The notes under the pieces: generated by a model | What the model saw: only the letters and a program-made list of their open reading frames with translations | Database searches by the model: none | What the model was told of the DNA's origin: nothing | In this document: positions 14,878 through 24,005 of the stretch, piece by piece | Layout of the letters: each line of letters begins with the position of its first letter | How positions within the stretch are numbered: the stretch's first letter is position 1 | Made by a program: the position numbers and the translations under genes | Assembly (NCBI GenBank): GCA_947570615.1 | Contig: CANOVJ010000026.1 | Location: forward strand, 1-48,863 | Direction: 5' to 3' | DNA length: 48,863 nucleotides | DNA from: an uncultured Lachnospiraceae bacterium | Lineage (GTDB): Bacteria > Bacillota > Clostridia > Lachnospirales > Lachnospiraceae

Positions 14878-16294
14878 TATCATAGAGCTTCTGGGAGAGA
14901 TCCACATACACCTGATGGGGGTTTACAAAACGCTTCGTCTCGTCCCAGAGGGTAGCCAGCTCCTGCTGGCAGTAGGAGCGGATATCCATCACCCGGGGGG
15001 ATTCGTAGCAGCACTTCCCATTCAGGAAAACCGGGATGGGGAGCTGGCGCAGGGTATAACTGCCGGCGGGCAGTCTGGTCTTTTTCCAGGGCTCCGCCGG
15101 GTCGAAGAGCAGCAGAGGTTCGCTCTCCTCGAAGGTCTCTCCCACCAGAGCGATCAGGTCGGCTTTAATCTTTCCGCTGTCCTTTTCGTAGATCCGGTAG
15201 ATGGTCTTGTTGCCCGGGTTGGTCACCTTTTCCGTGTTCTCCGAGAGCTTGATCCTGGGAATGAATTCCCCATCCTGCCCCATCACCGCGGCCAGCTTGT
15301 AGACGCCGCCGAAGGCGGGATTGTCTTTGGCGGTGATCAGGTTGGTGCCCACTCCCCAGGAGGTGATGGCCGCGCCCTGGGCCTTGAGGCTTTCGATCAG
15401 GAATTCGTCCAGGTCGTTGGAGGCGGAGATCACCGCGTCGGGAAAGCCCGCCTCATCCAGCATGGCACGGGCCTTTTTGGAAAGGTATGCCAGGTCGCCG
15501 CTGTCCAGACGGATTCCGTAGAAGGTAAGGGGAATCCCTGCCGAGCGCATCTCCTGAAATACCCGGATGGCGTTGGGGACGCCGGACTTTAAGGTATCGT
15601 AGGTATCCACCAGCAGAATACAGGCGGAAGGGTAGAGGCCGGCGTAGGTCTTAAAGGCGGTATATTCGTCCGAAAAGCTCATGATCCAGCTGTGGGCGTG
15701 GGTGCCCTTTACGGGAACGTCAAAGAGCTGGCCGCAGAGCACGTTGGAGGTGCCGATACAGCCTCCGATCATGGCGGCCCTTGCCCCGTAGATACCCGCG
15801 TCGGGCCCCTGGGCCCTGCGAAGGCCAAATTCCATGATCCCGTCCCCTCTGGCGGCATAACAGACCCTGGCAGCCTTGGTGGCGATCAGACTCTGGTGGT
15901 TTATGATGTTGAGAATGGCGGTTTCCACAAGCTGGGCCTCCATAATGGGGGCGATCACCTTCACCAGAGGCTCCCGGGGAAAGATGACGGTGCCCTCAGG
16001 GATGGCGTAGATATCTCCCGAAAAATGGAAATCTGTCAGATAGTCAAGGAAATCCTTCTCAAAAATTCCAAGGCCCGCCAGATAATCGATATCCTGTGGG
16101 GCAAAGTGCAGCTCCTTTATGTAGTCGATGAGCTGGGCCAGACCGGCCGCCACGGCGTATCCACCCCCGCAGGGATTGTTGCGGTAGAAGGCGTCGAAAA
16201 TAACGGTTTCGTTCCGGTCCTTGTTCTTAAAGTAGCCCTGCATCATGGTGAGCTCATAAAGGTCGGTGAGCAGGGTCAGGTTCTGTCTGTCCAT
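14843..16294 (-). CDS. pncB: Nicotinate phosphoribosyltransferase
   Basis: The enzyme converts nicotinate and PRPP to nicotinate mononucleotide, the entry step of NAD salvage (Preiss-Handler pathway). The 483-residue protein has the NAPRTase N terminus (LTLLTDLYELTMMQGYFK), the phosphoribosyl-binding GIRLDSGDLAYLSKKAR segment and GVGTNLITAKDNPAFGGVYKL. Its length is typical of the longer Firmicute form. AAGGAGA lies 6 bp before ATG 16294, so that start is preferred over an in-frame TTG two codons upstream. It follows the acetyltransferase gene on the same strand by only 13 bp, suggesting a two-gene operon. The last 35 bp overlap the converging M20 gene tail to tail. Confidence 0.95.
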   Translation of the reverse strand: MDRQNLTLLTDLYELTMMQGYFKNKDRNETVIFDAFYRNNPCGGGYAVAAGLAQLIDYIKELHFAPQDIDYLAGLGIFEKDFLDYLTDFHFSGDIYAIPEGTVIFPREPLVKVIAPIMEAQLVETAILNIINHQSLIATKAARVCYAARGDGIMEFGLRRAQGPDAGIYGARAAMIGGCIGTSNVLCGQLFDVPVKGTHAHSWIMSFSDEYTAFKTYAGLYPSACILLVDTYDTLKSGVPNAIRVFQEMRSAGIPLTFYGIRLDSGDLAYLSKKARAMLDEAGFPDAVISASNDLDEFLIESLKAQGAAITSWGVGTNLITAKDNPAFGGVYKLAAVMGQDGEFIPRIKLSENTEKVTNPGNKTIYRIYEKDSGKIKADLIALVGETFEESEPLLLFDPAEPWKKTRLPAGSYTLRQLPIPVFLNGKCCYESPRVMDIRSYCQQELATLWDETKRFVNPHQVYVDLSQKLYDIKIALLDQMGS

Positions 16295-16307
16295 AAACAA
16301 TCTCCTT

Positions 16308-17555
16308 CTAAAAGTAGTCTGAAAAATACGGCTTCTCCACGGGGATCAGGCGCTCCAGCCAGATCAGCATATAATATTCCGTGTGGATCTTCTCGTGCTC
16401 ATAGAGGTAGGAGGGGCGTTTGTAGCCCATCAGCATGGCGGTCAGGGTGTTCACATCCAGCTCCACCACGTTGATGGACTGGTTATCCTCCACCTGCTCG
16501 CAGATGGTTTCCCCGTCATGCCAGGAGACCATGTAATCCCCCTCGTTCCATCCGGCCATCTCATCGTGAACCTTAAAATGGAGCTTAAAGTCTTCGGGCT
16601 GAATCTGATAGGGATAATACTCCAGAAAGTCTCTCACATTCACGATTCGCGCCATGATATAGGGGGAAATCTTTTCGGTGATCTCACTGTCCTCAAAGAG
16701 GTACGCCATGGGCTCGCCGGAGTAATTGTCCCCCTGCACCTGGTCGATCATGGAAAAGTGGGCGGAGATATAGTTCCAGAGCCCGTAGTTGGCCTCAATG
16801 TTCAGATACACCATCTCCTTGATGTGGAAGATATCGTTGGCGATATAGTAAACCACATAGCCCAGAGGTCTGTGATCCTTATTATAATAGACGGCGGCGA
16901 TCATATCGTCGTTGTCCCAGCGCCAGTATTCCTCCCAGGAAAGATTATCCCGGATCAGGCACCCGTGGCGCTGCAGGGCGAAGTAGGAATGAACGTTGTG
17001 ATAATCCTCCGAATCCAGGCTCACCCGCTCCACCATCCCGTCCACAGGACGCACCTTTGGAAGCTGGGTATCCTTCACGGTGAAGGAGAGCTTGTCCGAG
17101 ACGATCTCCCAGCCCATTTTCCGGTAAAAGGGGATAGAATAGGGATAAAGAAAGGAAACGGGCATCTGCTGCTTATGCATGTAGTCCAGGGCGTGCCGCA
17201 TGAGAGAATGGATCAGTCCCCGTCCGGTGTACTCCGGGTAGGTGGCCACGCCGGTGATTCCGCCCATATCCATGATTTCGTCGTGGATGTTGACTTTCAT
17301 GGAGTAGACCACGATCATGGAGGCCAGTCTCTGCCCGTAGAACCATCCCAGCACGAACGCTTCCTCAAGGATCGGGCTCTTGGCGGATTTGATCTCGTCC
17401 TGCTCCCAGCCGGTCTGGAACAGGTCGTAGGAGGTTACCTGAAACGCATACTGGAGCAGGGCGTTAAACTGCTCCAGATCGCTTCTGTCAAGCTCCCGCA
17501 TCCGAAAGTCGCCGCTGACCTCAAGATAAATATGTTCTTCGTTTTTGTCTTTCAT
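16308..17555 (-). CDS. GNAT N-acetyltransferase, Eis-like
   Basis: The 415-residue protein has the layout of Eis-type acetyltransferases: an N-terminal GNAT domain (about 15-150) with the acetyl-CoA loop region GVATYPEYTGRGLIHSLM, a second degenerate GNAT domain and a C-terminal SCP2-like domain (about 300-410). Some Eis relatives acetylate aminoglycosides or lysines; the substrate here cannot be inferred. ATG 17555 follows an AAAGGTGAT site. A GC-rich hairpin (GGACAGGCA / TGCCTGCCC, 17573-17595) lies in its leader, just upstream of the ribosome site. It is probably cotranscribed with pncB. Confidence 0.82.
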   Translation of the reverse strand: MKDKNEEHIYLEVSGDFRMRELDRSDLEQFNALLQYAFQVTSYDLFQTGWEQDEIKSAKSPILEEAFVLGWFYGQRLASMIVVYSMKVNIHDEIMDMGGITGVATYPEYTGRGLIHSLMRHALDYMHKQQMPVSFLYPYSIPFYRKMGWEIVSDKLSFTVKDTQLPKVRPVDGMVERVSLDSEDYHNVHSYFALQRHGCLIRDNLSWEEYWRWDNDDMIAAVYYNKDHRPLGYVVYYIANDIFHIKEMVYLNIEANYGLWNYISAHFSMIDQVQGDNYSGEPMAYLFEDSEITEKISPYIMARIVNVRDFLEYYPYQIQPEDFKLHFKVHDEMAGWNEGDYMVSWHDGETICEQVEDNQSINVVELDVNTLTAMLMGYKRPSYLYEHEKIHTEYYMLIWLERLIPVEKPYFSDYF

Positions 17556-17654
17556 AAAAGATCACCTTTCCGGGACAGGCAGCCGATGCCTGCCCGCTGT
17601 CAATATTTTACACCAGTAAAGCGGCTTCGTCCATATTTTTCTGGACGCAGGGGC

Positions 17655-17682
17655 TTGACAAAATGCGCGGGGATGGTGTACT
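17655..17682 (+). promoter_or_regulatory. Promoter of the ileS T-box transcript
   Basis: TTGACA (17655-17660) is followed after 16 bp by TGTACT (17677-17682), a 4 of 6 match to the -10 consensus, just before the T-box leader. Confidence 0.5.
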
Positions 17683-17689
17683 TTTTAGG

Positions 17690-17984
17690 TAAGATGAAAG
17701 GCAATGATGAAGACAGTAGCTGTTTTCCAAACGTCACAGCGAGCCGGGAGCGGTGGGAGCCGGTATCAGTAGGAAGGCAGGGAATATCACTTCTGAGCTG
17801 CGGGCCGAAAGGTGAGGGAACGCCTTATCCAGTAAGCCTTGCCGGGATCCTCCGTTATGGGAAAGCATATTCAACCGCAGTCTGCTTCGCACTGGTGATG
17901 TCAGGGACAGAGGGCGGCGCGTATGGGTAAACAGGTGGTTAACGTGGTATTATGCCCCGTCCTTTTTACGGACGGGGCTTTTTT
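17690..17984 (+). promoter_or_regulatory. T-box riboswitch (tRNA-Ile) upstream of ileS
   Basis: The leader carries T-box landmarks in order. A Stem I region contains GGAATATCACTTCTGAGC, in which ATC (17786-17788) is the isoleucine specifier codon. AGGTGGTTAACGTGG (17933-17947) follows, with the TGGT bulge that pairs with the tRNA acceptor end. The terminator is GCCCCGTCC/GGACGGGGC (17954-17978) plus six T residues. Uncharged tRNA-Ile would stabilise the antiterminator and switch on ileS. The start coordinate is approximate. Confidence 0.88.
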
Positions 17985-18005
17985 CATCAAAGAAAGGACG
18001 GAACT

Positions 18006-21000
18006 ATGTATCAGAAGGTCGTTACAGATTTAAACTTTGTGGATCGGGAGAAGGAAATCGAAAAATTCTGGCGGGAAAACGATATCTTCCGAAAGAGTAT
18101 GGAGAACCGGAAGGATGGCCCCACCTATACCTTTTATGACGGTCCTCCCACCGCCAATGGCAAGCCCCATATCGGGCATGTGCTCACCCGTGTGATCAAG
18201 GATATGATCCCCAGATACCGCACCATGAAGGGCTATATGGTGCCCCGCAAGGCGGGCTGGGATACCCACGGGCTCCCGGTGGAGCTGGAGGTGGAGAAGC
18301 TCCTGGGGCTGGACGGCAAGGAGCAGATCGAGGAGTACGGGCTGGATCCCTTTATCAGCAAGTGCAAGGAGAGCGTGTGGAAATATAAGGGGATGTGGGA
18401 GGACTTTTCCCAGACCGTTGGCTTCTGGGCGGATATGGACGATCCTTATGTGACCTATCACGACGACTTTATCGAATCCGAGTGGTGGGCCCTGAAGCAG
18501 ATCTGGGATAAGGGACTTCTGTACAGGGGCTTTAAGATCGTGCCCTACTGCCCCAGATGTGAGACGCCTCTTTCCTCCCATGAGGTGGCTCAGGGGTATA
18601 AGGCGGTGAAGGAGCGCTCCGCGGTGGTGCGCTTTAAGGTGAAGGATGAGGACGCGTATTTCCTGGCATGGACCACCACGCCCTGGACGCTTCCCTCCAA
18701 CCTGGCGCTGTGTGTCAACCCTGACGAGACCTACGTGAAGGCGAAGGCGGCGGACGGTTATACCTACTATCTGGCCCAGGCCCTTCTGGAGAGCGTGCTT
18801 GGCAGGCCGGGAGAGGAGGGAAAGAGCGCTTATGAGATCCTTGAGACCTATAAGGGGACGGATCTGGAGTATAAGGAGTATGAGCCCCTCTTTGCCTGCG
18901 CGGGGGAGGCGGCGCAAAGACAGCATAAGAAAGCCCACTTTGTCACCTGCGACAGCTACGTTACCATGACGGACGGTACGGGGATCGTCCACATTGCCCC
19001 GGCCTTCGGTGAGGACGACGCCCAGGTGGGCCGCAAATACGATCTTCCCTTTGTGCAGTTCGTGGACGGAAAGGGAAACATGACGTCGCAGACGCCCTAC
19101 GGGGGTAAATTTGTGAAGGACGCGGATAAGGATATCCTGATGGATCTGGATAAGGAGGGGAAGCTCTTCGACGCGCCGAAATTCGAGCATGACTACCCCT
19201 TCTGCTGGCGGTGCGACACGCCTCTGATCTATTACGCAAGGGAATCCTGGTTCATCAAAATGACGGCGGTGCGGGACGATCTGGTGCGCAACAACAGAAC
19301 CGTCAACTGGATCCCTCAGTCCATCGGGGAGGGGCGCTTTGGAAACTGGCTGGAGAACATTCAGGACTGGGGGGTATCCCGGAACCGTTACTGGGGAACG
19401 CCTCTGAATATCTGGGAATGTGAGGAATGCTCCCACCAGGAGGCCGTCGGCTCCAGGAAGGAGCTGGAGCAGATGAGCGGCAATCCCGCGGCGGCCACGG
19501 TGGAGCTGCACCGGCCTTACGTGGACGAAATCACCTGTATCTGCCCCAAATGCGGAAAGACCATGCGCAGGGTGCCGGAGGTGATCGACTGCTGGTTTGA
19601 CTCAGGGGCCATGCCCTTTGCCCAGCACCATTATCCCTTCGAAAATCAGGAGCTGTTTAAGGCCCAGTTCCCGGCCCAGTTTATCTCGGAGGCGGTGGAT
19701 CAGACCAGGGGCTGGTTTTATTCCCTGATGGCGGAGTCTACCCTGCTGTTCAACTGCTCCCCCTTTGAGAATGTGATCGTTCTGGGACATGTGCAGGATG
19801 AGAACGGGCAGAAGATGAGCAAGTCCAGGGGCAACGCTGTAGACCCCTTCGACGCCCTGGCAACCTATGGGGCGGACGCCATCCGCTGGTATTTTTATAT
19901 CAACTCCGCGCCCTGGCTGCCCAACCGGTTCCACGGCAAGGCGGTGATGGAGGGACAGCGTAAGTTCCTGGGAACGCTGTGGAATACCTACGCCTTCTTC
20001 ATCTTATATGCAAACATCGACGAGTTTGACGCCACGAAGTACACTCTGGACTATGAGAGTCTCTCCGTCATGGATAAGTGGCTTTTGTCCAAACTGAATA
20101 CGGCCATCCAGGAGGTGGACCGCAATCTGGACAGCTACCGGATCCCGGAGGCGGCCAGGGTGCTGGACAACTTTGTGGACGAGATGAGCAACTGGTATGT
20201 GCGCCGGTGCAGGGAGCGCTTCTGGGCCAAAGGCATGGAGCAGGATAAGATCAACGCCTACATGACCCTTTACACGGCGCTGGCTCAGATCAGCAAGTGT
20301 GCGGCTCCCATGATCCCCTTTATGGCGGAGGAGATCTACCAGAATCTGGTCAGGAGCAATGATAAGCAGGCGCCCGAGAGCATCCACCTGTGCGATTTCC
20401 CAACAGCAAACGAGGCCATGATCGACAAAAAGCTGGAGGAGAGCATGGAGGAGGTCCTCTCCATCGTGGTGACCGGGCGGGCGGCCCGCAACAGCGCGGG
20501 CATCAAGAACCGCCAGCCCATCGGAACCATGTATGTGAAGGCGCGGCAGGAGCTGGAAGGATATTTCAGGGAGATCGTGGAGGACGAGCTGAACGTGAAG
20601 GAGGTCGTCTTCCGTCAGGACGTGAGCGATCTCACCAGCTACAGCTTCAAGCCCCAGCTTCGCACCGTGGGGCCCAGATACGGAAAGCAGCTCGGCGGCA
20701 TCCGGGAGTACCTCTCCTGTGTGGATGGCGGCGCGGCCATGAAGGAGCTGAAGGAAAAGGGAGCGCTGGAATTTGAAGTAAACGGGGTGCGCATCTCCCT
20801 GGCCCAGGAGGATCTTCTCATCGATGTGGCTCAGAAGGAAGGGCTTGTGACAGAGGGAGACAACAATGTCACCGTGGTGCTGGATACCAACCTGACGCCG
20901 GAGCTGGTGGAGGAAGGCTTTGTGTATGAGGTCATCAGCAAGATCCAGACCATGCGCAAGGAGGCAGGCTTTGAGGTGATGGATCACATCAGGGTCGCCA

Positions 21001-21164
21001 TTGGCAGAAACGAACGGCTGACGCAGATCGTGGAGGCCAACCGGGAGGCCATTTCCGGAAAGGTGCTGGCCCGGGAGATCGTCAGGGATCAGGAGATGCC
21101 TGTGGAGAAGGACTGGGATGTAAACGGCGAAAAGGTTACCATCGGAATCGAAAAATGTGTGTAA
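18006..21164 (+). CDS. ileS: Isoleucine--tRNA ligase
   Basis: This cytosolic class I synthetase charges tRNA-Ile. The 1052-residue protein has HIGH at 55-58 and KMSKS at 603-607, the CP1 editing domain between them (AWTTTPWTLPSN, GTGIVHIAPAFGEDD) and the anticodon-binding domain after KMSKS (SNWYVRRCRERFW). Its length and C-terminal region resemble the type 2, eukaryote-like IleRS branch found in many Clostridia, a branch known elsewhere for reduced mupirocin sensitivity; the last point is inference. ATG 18006 is the start behind AAAGGA; upstream in-frame codons lie inside the T-box terminator. It is controlled by the T-box leader just upstream and appears monocistronic. Confidence 0.97.
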   Translation: MYQKVVTDLNFVDREKEIEKFWRENDIFRKSMENRKDGPTYTFYDGPPTANGKPHIGHVLTRVIKDMIPRYRTMKGYMVPRKAGWDTHGLPVELEVEKLLGLDGKEQIEEYGLDPFISKCKESVWKYKGMWEDFSQTVGFWADMDDPYVTYHDDFIESEWWALKQIWDKGLLYRGFKIVPYCPRCETPLSSHEVAQGYKAVKERSAVVRFKVKDEDAYFLAWTTTPWTLPSNLALCVNPDETYVKAKAADGYTYYLAQALLESVLGRPGEEGKSAYEILETYKGTDLEYKEYEPLFACAGEAAQRQHKKAHFVTCDSYVTMTDGTGIVHIAPAFGEDDAQVGRKYDLPFVQFVDGKGNMTSQTPYGGKFVKDADKDILMDLDKEGKLFDAPKFEHDYPFCWRCDTPLIYYARESWFIKMTAVRDDLVRNNRTVNWIPQSIGEGRFGNWLENIQDWGVSRNRYWGTPLNIWECEECSHQEAVGSRKELEQMSGNPAAATVELHRPYVDEITCICPKCGKTMRRVPEVIDCWFDSGAMPFAQHHYPFENQELFKAQFPAQFISEAVDQTRGWFYSLMAESTLLFNCSPFENVIVLGHVQDENGQKMSKSRGNAVDPFDALATYGADAIRWYFYINSAPWLPNRFHGKAVMEGQRKFLGTLWNTYAFFILYANIDEFDATKYTLDYESLSVMDKWLLSKLNTAIQEVDRNLDSYRIPEAARVLDNFVDEMSNWYVRRCRERFWAKGMEQDKINAYMTLYTALAQISKCAAPMIPFMAEEIYQNLVRSNDKQAPESIHLCDFPTANEAMIDKKLEESMEEVLSIVVTGRAARNSAGIKNRQPIGTMYVKARQELEGYFREIVEDELNVKEVVFRQDVSDLTSYSFKPQLRTVGPRYGKQLGGIREYLSCVDGGAAMKELKEKGALEFEVNGVRISLAQEDLLIDVAQKEGLVTEGDNNVTVVLDTNLTPELVEEGFVYEVISKIQTMRKEAGFEVMDHIRVAIGRNERLTQIVEANREAISGKVLAREIVRDQEMPVEKDWDVNGEKVTIGIEKCV

Positions 21165-21231
21165 ATCAGAAGATCCCGAGCGGGCGCTGCGGCTCTGTGC
21201 CCTGTCCGTGGGCAATTTTGCCGGGGGAATC

Positions 21232-21260
21232 TTGTGATTTTCAGATATCTGTAGTATAAT
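21232..21260 (+). promoter_or_regulatory. Sigma-A promoter of glgP
   Basis: TTGTGA (21232-21237) and a perfect TATAAT (21255-21260) are 17 bp apart, 64 bp before the start codon. Confidence 0.7.
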
Positions 21261-21323
21261 GGCTTTGTTCTTATGACAATTTATGGATATGAGGATTAAA
21301 ATAACAGACGGAGGAGACGATCA

Positions 21324-23843
21324 ATGGCGCAGAAGACGACCACATCTACACCTGCAACCTTTACTTTTGACAAGGAAATGTTCAAAAGAAGTGTACTTTA
21401 CAATGTGAAGACCCTGTACAGGAAAACGCTGGAAGAGGCCACTCCCCAGCAGATCTTTCAGGCGGTTGGCTACGCGGTCAAGGACGCCGTAGTAGATAAC
21501 TGGCTGATCACCCACAAGGAATACGACAGACAGGATCCCAAGATGGTATACTATATGTCCATGGAATTTCTGATGGGACGGGCGTTGGGAAACAATATTA
21601 TCAATCTGGGGGCTTATAAGCCCTTTAAGGAGGCGCTGGCGGATCTGGGGATCGATCTGGATATGGTGGAGGATCAGGAGCCCGACGCGGCTCTTGGAAA
21701 CGGCGGTCTGGGACGGCTTGCGGCGTGTTTTCTGGATTCCCTTTCCACCCTGGGCTACGCGGCCTATGGCTGCGGTATCAGATACCGTTATGGAATGTTC
21801 AAGCAGGAGATCCGGGACGGTTATCAGGTGGAGGTGCCGGACAACTGGCTGGTGGACGGCAACCCCTTTGAGCTGAGAAGGCCTGAATACGCCAAGGAAG
21901 TGAAGTTTGGCGGCTATGTGAATGTGCATATCGACAAGAACGGCAGAAGCAATTTTGTTCAGGAAGGATACCAGAGCGTCAAGGCGATTCCCTATGACCT
22001 TCCCGTGGTGGGCTATGGCAACGGCATCGTAAATACTCTGCGGATCTGGGACGCGGAGGCGGTGGAGTGCTTCCAGCTTGACTCCTTCGACAAGGGCGAC
22101 TACCAGAAGGCCGTAGAGCAGGCCAACCTGGCGAAAAACATCGTGGAGGTTCTCTATCCCAACGACAATCATTACGCGGGAAAAGAGCTGCGCTTAAAGC
22201 AGCAGTATTTCTTTATCTCGGCTTCCGTACAGGAGGCTGTGGCCAGATACATGAGAAAGCACGACGATATCAGGAAGTTCTACGAGAAGGCTACCTTCCA
22301 GCTCAACGATACCCACCCCACCGTGGCGAGCGCCGAGCTGATGAGAATCCTGATGGACGAATACTATCTGACCTGGGATGAGGCCTGGAACGTAACCACG
22401 AAGACCTGCGCCTACACCAACCATACGATCATGGCGGAGGCTCTCGAGAAATGGCCCATCGAGCTGTTCTCAAGGCTCCTTCCCAGAATTTATCAGATTA
22501 TTGAGGAGATCAACCGCAGATTTATTCTGCAGATCCAGGAGAAATATCCCGGCGATCATGAGAAAATCCGCAAGATGGCGATCATATACGACGGCCAGGT
22601 GAAGATGGCCCATCTTGCCATTGCTTCCGGCTATTCGGTGAACGGCGTTGCAAGGCTTCACACGGAAATCCTGAAGAAACAGGAGCTGAAGGACTTCTAC
22701 GAGATGTTCCCTGAGAAGTTCAACAACAAGACCAACGGAATCACCCAGAGGCGCTTCCTGCTTCACGGCAACCCGCTTCTTGCGGACTGGGTAACGGCCC
22801 ATGTGGGATCCGAGTGGATCACGGATCTGCCGCAGATCGCACGGCTTAAGGTTTATGCCGACGATAAGAAGGCGCAGCAGGAATTTATGAACATCAAGTA
22901 TCAGAACAAGGTGCGTCTGGCGGAGTATATCAGAGAGCACAACGGGATCGAGGTGGATCCCCGCTCCATTTTCGACGTGCAGGTCAAGAGGCTTCATGAG
23001 TACAAGCGCCAGCTTCTCAATATTCTGCATGTGATGTATTTATACAACCAGCTTAAGGACAATCCGGATATGGAGTTCTATCCCAGAACCTTCATTTTCG
23101 GGGCCAAGGCTTCGGCAGGCTACTACAATGCCAAGATGATCATCAAGCTCATCAACTCCGTGGCGGATGTGGTGAATAACGATCCCGCCATCAACGGAAA
23201 GATTAAGGTGGTATTTATCGAGAACTACAGGGTGAGCAACGCGGAGCTGATCTTTGCGGCGGCCGATGTGTCCGAGCAGATTTCCACGGCAAGTAAGGAG
23301 GCCTCCGGCACAGGAAACATGAAATTCATGTTAAACGGCGCGCTTACCCTGGGAACCATGGACGGCGCAAACGTGGAGATTGTGGAGGAGGTAGGGGAGG
23401 AGAATGCCTTTATCTTCGGCCTTTCCTCCGACGAGGTGATCGAGTTCGAAAATCATGGCGGTTACAACCCCATGGAGATTTTCAACAACGATCCCGACGT
23501 GAGAAGAGTCCTGATGCAGCTCATCAACGGAACCTTCTCGCCCAGCGATCCCGACAGGTTCAGAACCCTTTACAACTCTCTGCTGAACACCTTAAGCACC
23601 TCCAAGGCGGATATGTACTTCATTCTGAAGGACTTCAAGCCTTATGCCGAGGCGCAGCGGAAGGTGGAGGCGGCCTACCGCGACGAGAGCGCCTGGGCAA
23701 GGAGCGCGATCCTGAACGTGGCGTACAGCGGCAAGTTCTCCTCCGACAGAACCATCCAGGAATACGTGGACGAGGTATGGCATCTGGATAAGGTGGTACT
23801 GCCCGGACGCAAAGCGGAGACGACGACCGAAAAAAAGAAATAA
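21324..23843 (+). CDS. glgP: Glycogen/starch/maltodextrin phosphorylase
   Basis: This GT35 enzyme releases glucose-1-phosphate from alpha-1,4-glucans using phosphate and pyridoxal phosphate. The 839-residue length is standard. The PLP-binding segment EASGTGNMKFMLNGALTLG contains the Schiff-base lysine K667; GNGGLGRLAACFLDS and KTNGITQRRFL are further family signatures. The start ATG 21324 follows GGAGGA. It is transcribed from its own promoter and closed by a strong terminator. In spore-forming Clostridia glycogen is a store used before sporulation; that role here is inferred. The polyphosphate enzyme downstream is a second storage-polymer gene. Confidence 0.96.
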   Translation: MAQKTTTSTPATFTFDKEMFKRSVLYNVKTLYRKTLEEATPQQIFQAVGYAVKDAVVDNWLITHKEYDRQDPKMVYYMSMEFLMGRALGNNIINLGAYKPFKEALADLGIDLDMVEDQEPDAALGNGGLGRLAACFLDSLSTLGYAAYGCGIRYRYGMFKQEIRDGYQVEVPDNWLVDGNPFELRRPEYAKEVKFGGYVNVHIDKNGRSNFVQEGYQSVKAIPYDLPVVGYGNGIVNTLRIWDAEAVECFQLDSFDKGDYQKAVEQANLAKNIVEVLYPNDNHYAGKELRLKQQYFFISASVQEAVARYMRKHDDIRKFYEKATFQLNDTHPTVASAELMRILMDEYYLTWDEAWNVTTKTCAYTNHTIMAEALEKWPIELFSRLLPRIYQIIEEINRRFILQIQEKYPGDHEKIRKMAIIYDGQVKMAHLAIASGYSVNGVARLHTEILKKQELKDFYEMFPEKFNNKTNGITQRRFLLHGNPLLADWVTAHVGSEWITDLPQIARLKVYADDKKAQQEFMNIKYQNKVRLAEYIREHNGIEVDPRSIFDVQVKRLHEYKRQLLNILHVMYLYNQLKDNPDMEFYPRTFIFGAKASAGYYNAKMIIKLINSVADVVNNDPAINGKIKVVFIENYRVSNAELIFAAADVSEQISTASKEASGTGNMKFMLNGALTLGTMDGANVEIVEEVGEENAFIFGLSSDEVIEFENHGGYNPMEIFNNDPDVRRVLMQLINGTFSPSDPDRFRTLYNSLLNTLSTSKADMYFILKDFKPYAEAQRKVEAAYRDESAWARSAILNVAYSGKFSSDRTIQEYVDEVWHLDKVVLPGRKAETTTEKKK

Positions 23844-23880
23844 TGGACGAAGACGGAGCCTGCTGTGGCTCCGGACGAAA

Positions 23881-23912
23881 ACGCACGGCGGGTGTTCCGC
23901 CGTGCGTTTTTT
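23881..23912 (+). terminator. Intrinsic terminator of glgP
   Basis: ACGCACGGCGG (23881-23891), loop GTGTT and CCGCCGTGCGT (23897-23907) form a perfect 11-bp stem followed by five further T residues, 38 bp after the glgP stop. Confidence 0.93.
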
Positions 23913-24005
23913 CTCCCTGCGCGTTGTATTTGCGGGAAAAATCTGTATACTGATAAGTAGAAGGATTGAGGCGTTACAAAATACAGAAAGGGTATGGTGA
24001 GTGTT

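Noticed and set aside
16383-17930. Long open frame on the plus strand across the acetyltransferase gene
   Set aside because: It is antisense to the clear Eis-like gene, His/Val-rich in a way typical of reverse-complement reading, and shows no domain.
18615-18625. Further CGCTCCGCG copy inside ileS as part of the palindromic element family
   Set aside because: It lies in a normal conserved coding stretch without the flanking palindrome, so it is a chance match.
18030-19511. Long minus-strand frame opposite ileS
   Set aside because: It lies wholly inside a conserved synthetase gene; codon bias of ileS explains the open antisense frame.
23994-24005. ATG 23994 as start of the polyphosphate phosphotransferase
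   Set aside because: The AAAGGG site is only about one base away; the downstream ATG 24006 has better spacing and a family-like N terminus.
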